This document shows, piece by piece, positions 8,180 to 10,090 of a DNA stretch of 10,090 bases. The stretch comes from Lojkania enalia (lineage: Eukaryota; Ascomycota; Dothideomycetes; Pleosporales). The stretch spans positions 94,691-104,780 of the forward strand of contig ML986661.1 of the NCBI GenBank assembly GCA_010094045.1. Direction: 5' to 3'. Numbering within the stretch: position 1 is the stretch's first letter; the number at the start of each line of letters is the position of its first letter. The notes beneath the pieces are model-generated. The model saw only the letters and a program-made list of their open reading frames with translations, was not told where the DNA came from and ran no database searches. The position numbers and the translations under genes are program-made.

Positions 8180-9820
8180 TATAAGAAGTAATAGTCTATT
8201 AGATTATTTAATACCTATACTATTAATTTAGTACGTTTAAGTATTATAGCTAGACTATTTATAGTACTTATAGTTCTATTAAAGCTAGTTACTCTTTTAT
8301 AGTTAAGTACTCTAATTATAAATTTTCTTATTAATCTACCCCTTAACATTATTTTAATTAATTATATTCTTACCTATAGCTTTTATTAGAATCTTCTAGT
8401 TCTATAATTACTTTCTTTTCTATTATTTTTACTTTATTACTACTTTATTTACTCGCTTAAAATTTTTAATTTAATTAACTATTAGTATAATCGAATATAT
8501 TATTATTTTTATACTCTTTTAAAGTTAATTAAAGGCTATAATAATTAATGTAGATAATAAGTTTTAATATTACTAAATTCTACTATAAATTATTATTAAT
8601 TAAGCCTCTAGTTTATATATATTACTAGATATTTTAGCTTTCTAAAGGGTAGTCTCTAATATAGATAATATTAATATATATAGCTTAATATTAAACTTTA
8701 ATAATACTACTTCTAAATTATATAATATTATTCTAGCACCTTAAAAGCTTATATAGATATTAGCCTCTATAATTAATTAATTATAGACTACTTTAAAAGC
8801 TAGAAAAAAGGTAGTTTTATTAATATAGTTAATATAATCGCGTACTAAAACTAAGATCTTAGTACTATATACGCGCTTTAATAGTAAGAAATAGCCTATA
8901 TTAAGTAGCTATAGTAGGTATAATAAATATAGTAGTATATAGAGATAGATAATCTTCTCCTCTTTATAGATTTCTTAAAACTTAAGTAAAACGTAGCTAT
9001 TATAGCTGTTAATAACTAGTAATTAATAGGTACCTATTATATAGCTTTTTATATACTAATTAAAATACTTAAACTAAATAATACTAATCTTATTATTTAT
9101 TTAGCTATTATTACTAGTTATAATTATCTAATTATCTAGTATATTATTACTTTTATACTAATAAGATAGGTAGTAGATACTCTTAAAGATAATAAATAGT
9201 AGAATTATCTAGCTAATTATATTAATTGCTAAGATTATTATAGTCTATTTATAATTATTTAGCTAAATAGCCTTTATATAATAATTCTCTAACCCTATAA
9301 TAATTAGCTAAGCTGATATTTAATCTATAATAAAGCCTATCTTATTAAAATTGTAGATATTCTTATCTTAAATTTTATACTTCCCCTTTATACTCTATAG
9401 AAACTAGAACTATACGCCTATAATTATTAGATCTTTATATAAAGCTTACTATTAAATATAAGAATAGTTTAATTAAATTCTAAGGTGTTTAGTATATTAT
9501 ATAAAGTTTTAAGGCTAGTAGATACTAATCTAGCTAGCGCCGCGCTTAACTAATATTCTATTTACTATAGTTTATATACTATTAATTATAGGCGGAAATC
9601 CTTATAAATCCTAATTAAAGATATAGCTAATAAGTACCTCCTCTTTAGTCTTTATAAGCTTTTTAAATTCGGCTTATAATTGTATTATATAGCTATTCTA
9701 GTGTATTAAAAGTAGAGAGTACTTCGAGAGTAGTAAAAAGTTACCATAGTACTATTCTCGGTTAAAACCCAACCTTAATTAATAGCTAAAATTATAAGAA
9801 TAATTTATAATTCTTTATAG
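8180..9820 (-). pseudogene. Transposase of copy 3 (DD35D, Fot1-pogo type), RIP-inactivated
   Basis: Limits are approximate. The N-terminal part shows RSTLY (near 9715) and KPNLK, then GFPP near 9597. Catalytic positions are Asn at codon 9344-9346 (NFNKIGF), Asn at 9008-9010 (VINSYNSY) and Asn at 8900-8902 (LLNIGYF), so all three aspartates are lost. The last two are 36 codons apart (DD35D). A C-terminal CCHC knuckle lies at 8231-8277, with all four metal ligands now Tyr (TGY and CAY to TAY). Compared with copy 1, one base is missing in the A-rich run just before the KLIKTKEEV segment (about 9660), giving one of the few indel frameshifts in the window. There are many TAA/TAG stops. Confidence 0.85.
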
Positions 9821-9880
9821 GTTAATTATATATTACTATATTAAGCTATTATATATTAATCTAAATAAGCTGTTAAAAGT

Positions 9881-9930
9881 TTAGTAAAGTAATAGCTTAC
9901 TTATATTAATAGCTCGCTTATAAACTATAT
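9881..9930 (-). repeat. Right terminal inverted repeat of copy 3 (5' end of element)
   Basis: Reverse complement of 8080-8129, with the tandem motif as TAAGCGAGCTATTA followed by ATAAGTAAGCTATTA. TA follows at 9931-9932 and copy 4 resumes. Confidence 0.82.
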
Positions 9931-9932
9931 TA

Positions 9933-10090
9933 TATTAAAAGTAGCTTTAAAAACTAGAAAGAACTTATGTTTTATAATATAGTTAATATAATTATATACT
10001 AAAACTAAGATCTAATTTCTATATATATATTTTAATAGTAAGAAGTAGCCTATATTTAGTAGCTATAATAGATATAATAAATAAGCTAGT
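9933..10090 (-). pseudogene. Transposase of copy 4, fragment around third catalytic residue
   Basis: On the minus strand it translates to LLNIGYFLLLKYIY and then YINYIIKHKFFLVFKATFN. These correspond to LLDIGYFSLLK and the following FLxxFKAAF segment of copy 1. The third catalytic Asp is Asn. The frame continues into 8077-7921 after the inserted copy 3, and to the right it runs out of the window. Confidence 0.8.

Larger units (their letters stand above)
8080..9930 (-). mobile_element. Complete Fot1/pogo-like DNA transposon copy 3, inserted in copy 4
   Basis: A 1851-bp minus-strand element with inverted repeats of about 50 bp at 8080-8129 and 9881-9930, a TA duplication on both sides, and one transposase pseudogene. 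It is related to copies 1 and 2 but clearly more divergent, and its repeats start ATATAGTTTATAA instead of ATATATAGTATAAG. It probably represents a sister subfamily. Confidence 0.88.
7921..10090 (-). mobile_element. Fot1/pogo-like copy 4, partial, interrupted by copy 3, runs off right edge
   Basis: Minus-strand remnant in two visible pieces, 10090-9933 and 8077-7921, separated by copy 3. Joined across one TA they align with the C-terminal part of the copy 1 transposase gene (about copy-1 positions 6055-6363). The 5' part lies beyond the right edge. On the left, homology stops at 7921 beside the TA at the 5' end of copy 2, implying that copy 2 inserted here. The matching 3' piece of copy 4 is not in the window. 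Confidence 0.8.

Noticed and set aside
1..10090. An alternative genetic code with TAA/TAG read as an amino acid
   Set aside because: The stops sit at positions where relatives carry Trp, Gln and Arg, not one amino acid, and they come with Asp-to-Asn and Cys-to-Tyr losses at catalytic and metal-binding sites. Decay explains all of this; recoding does not.
1..10090. Mitochondrial or plastid DNA because of the high AT content
   Set aside because: The content is nuclear-type fungal transposons, CpG is not scarce, and there are no organelle genes, rRNAs or tRNAs.

Overview
The window looks like a block of dead transposons from a filamentous ascomycete (Pezizomycotina) genome that practises repeat-induced point mutation (RIP). 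Base composition is very AT-rich. CpA and TpG are strikingly rare and TpA is very common; the first 60 bases hold 12 TpA, one CpA and no TpG. CpG is still frequent, so this is not ordinary CpG-methylation decay. I found no intact gene, no host gene and no RNA gene. The recognisable coding regions are transposon genes riddled with TAA/TAG stops, mostly where Trp, Gln or Arg codons would stand, and most catalytic Asp codons (GAY) now read Asn (AAY). Reading frames are nonetheless nearly free of indels.

Layout. 1-~840: unassigned mutated DNA, possibly gag/5' part of the retroelement. ~842-4537 (+): pol of a Ty3/gypsy chromodomain retrotransposon (chromovirus), all in one frame, with protease tail, reverse transcriptase, RNase H, integrase and chromodomain. 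4503-4529: polypurine tract. ~4530-4735: probable 3' LTR. 4736-10090: four copies of Fot1/pogo-type (Tc1-mariner superfamily, DD35D) DNA transposons nested in one another. Copy 1 (+, 5041-6912) is complete, with 67-bp terminal inverted repeats and a TA target duplication. It sits inside copy 2 (-, 7918-6915 continued at 5040-4736). Copy 3 (-, 8080-9930) is complete, with about 50-bp inverted repeats and a TA duplication. It sits inside copy 4 (-, 10090-9933 continued at 8077-7921), which runs off the right edge.

How the parts relate. Removing copy 1 restores a continuous copy 2 across one TA, and removing copy 3 restores a continuous copy 4. Copy 2 begins next to a TA inside copy 4, so it probably inserted there. 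The retrotransposon ends exactly where copy 2 breaks off, so it probably inserted into copy 2. The inferred order is copy 4 first, then copies 2 and 3 into copy 4, then copy 1 and the retroelement into copy 2. The missing 3' ends of copies 2 and 4 should then lie to the left of the window. RIP afterwards, or repeatedly, inactivated all of them. I see no evidence of a novel functional system; the interest lies in the readable insertion history and in how cleanly the mutation process can be seen.
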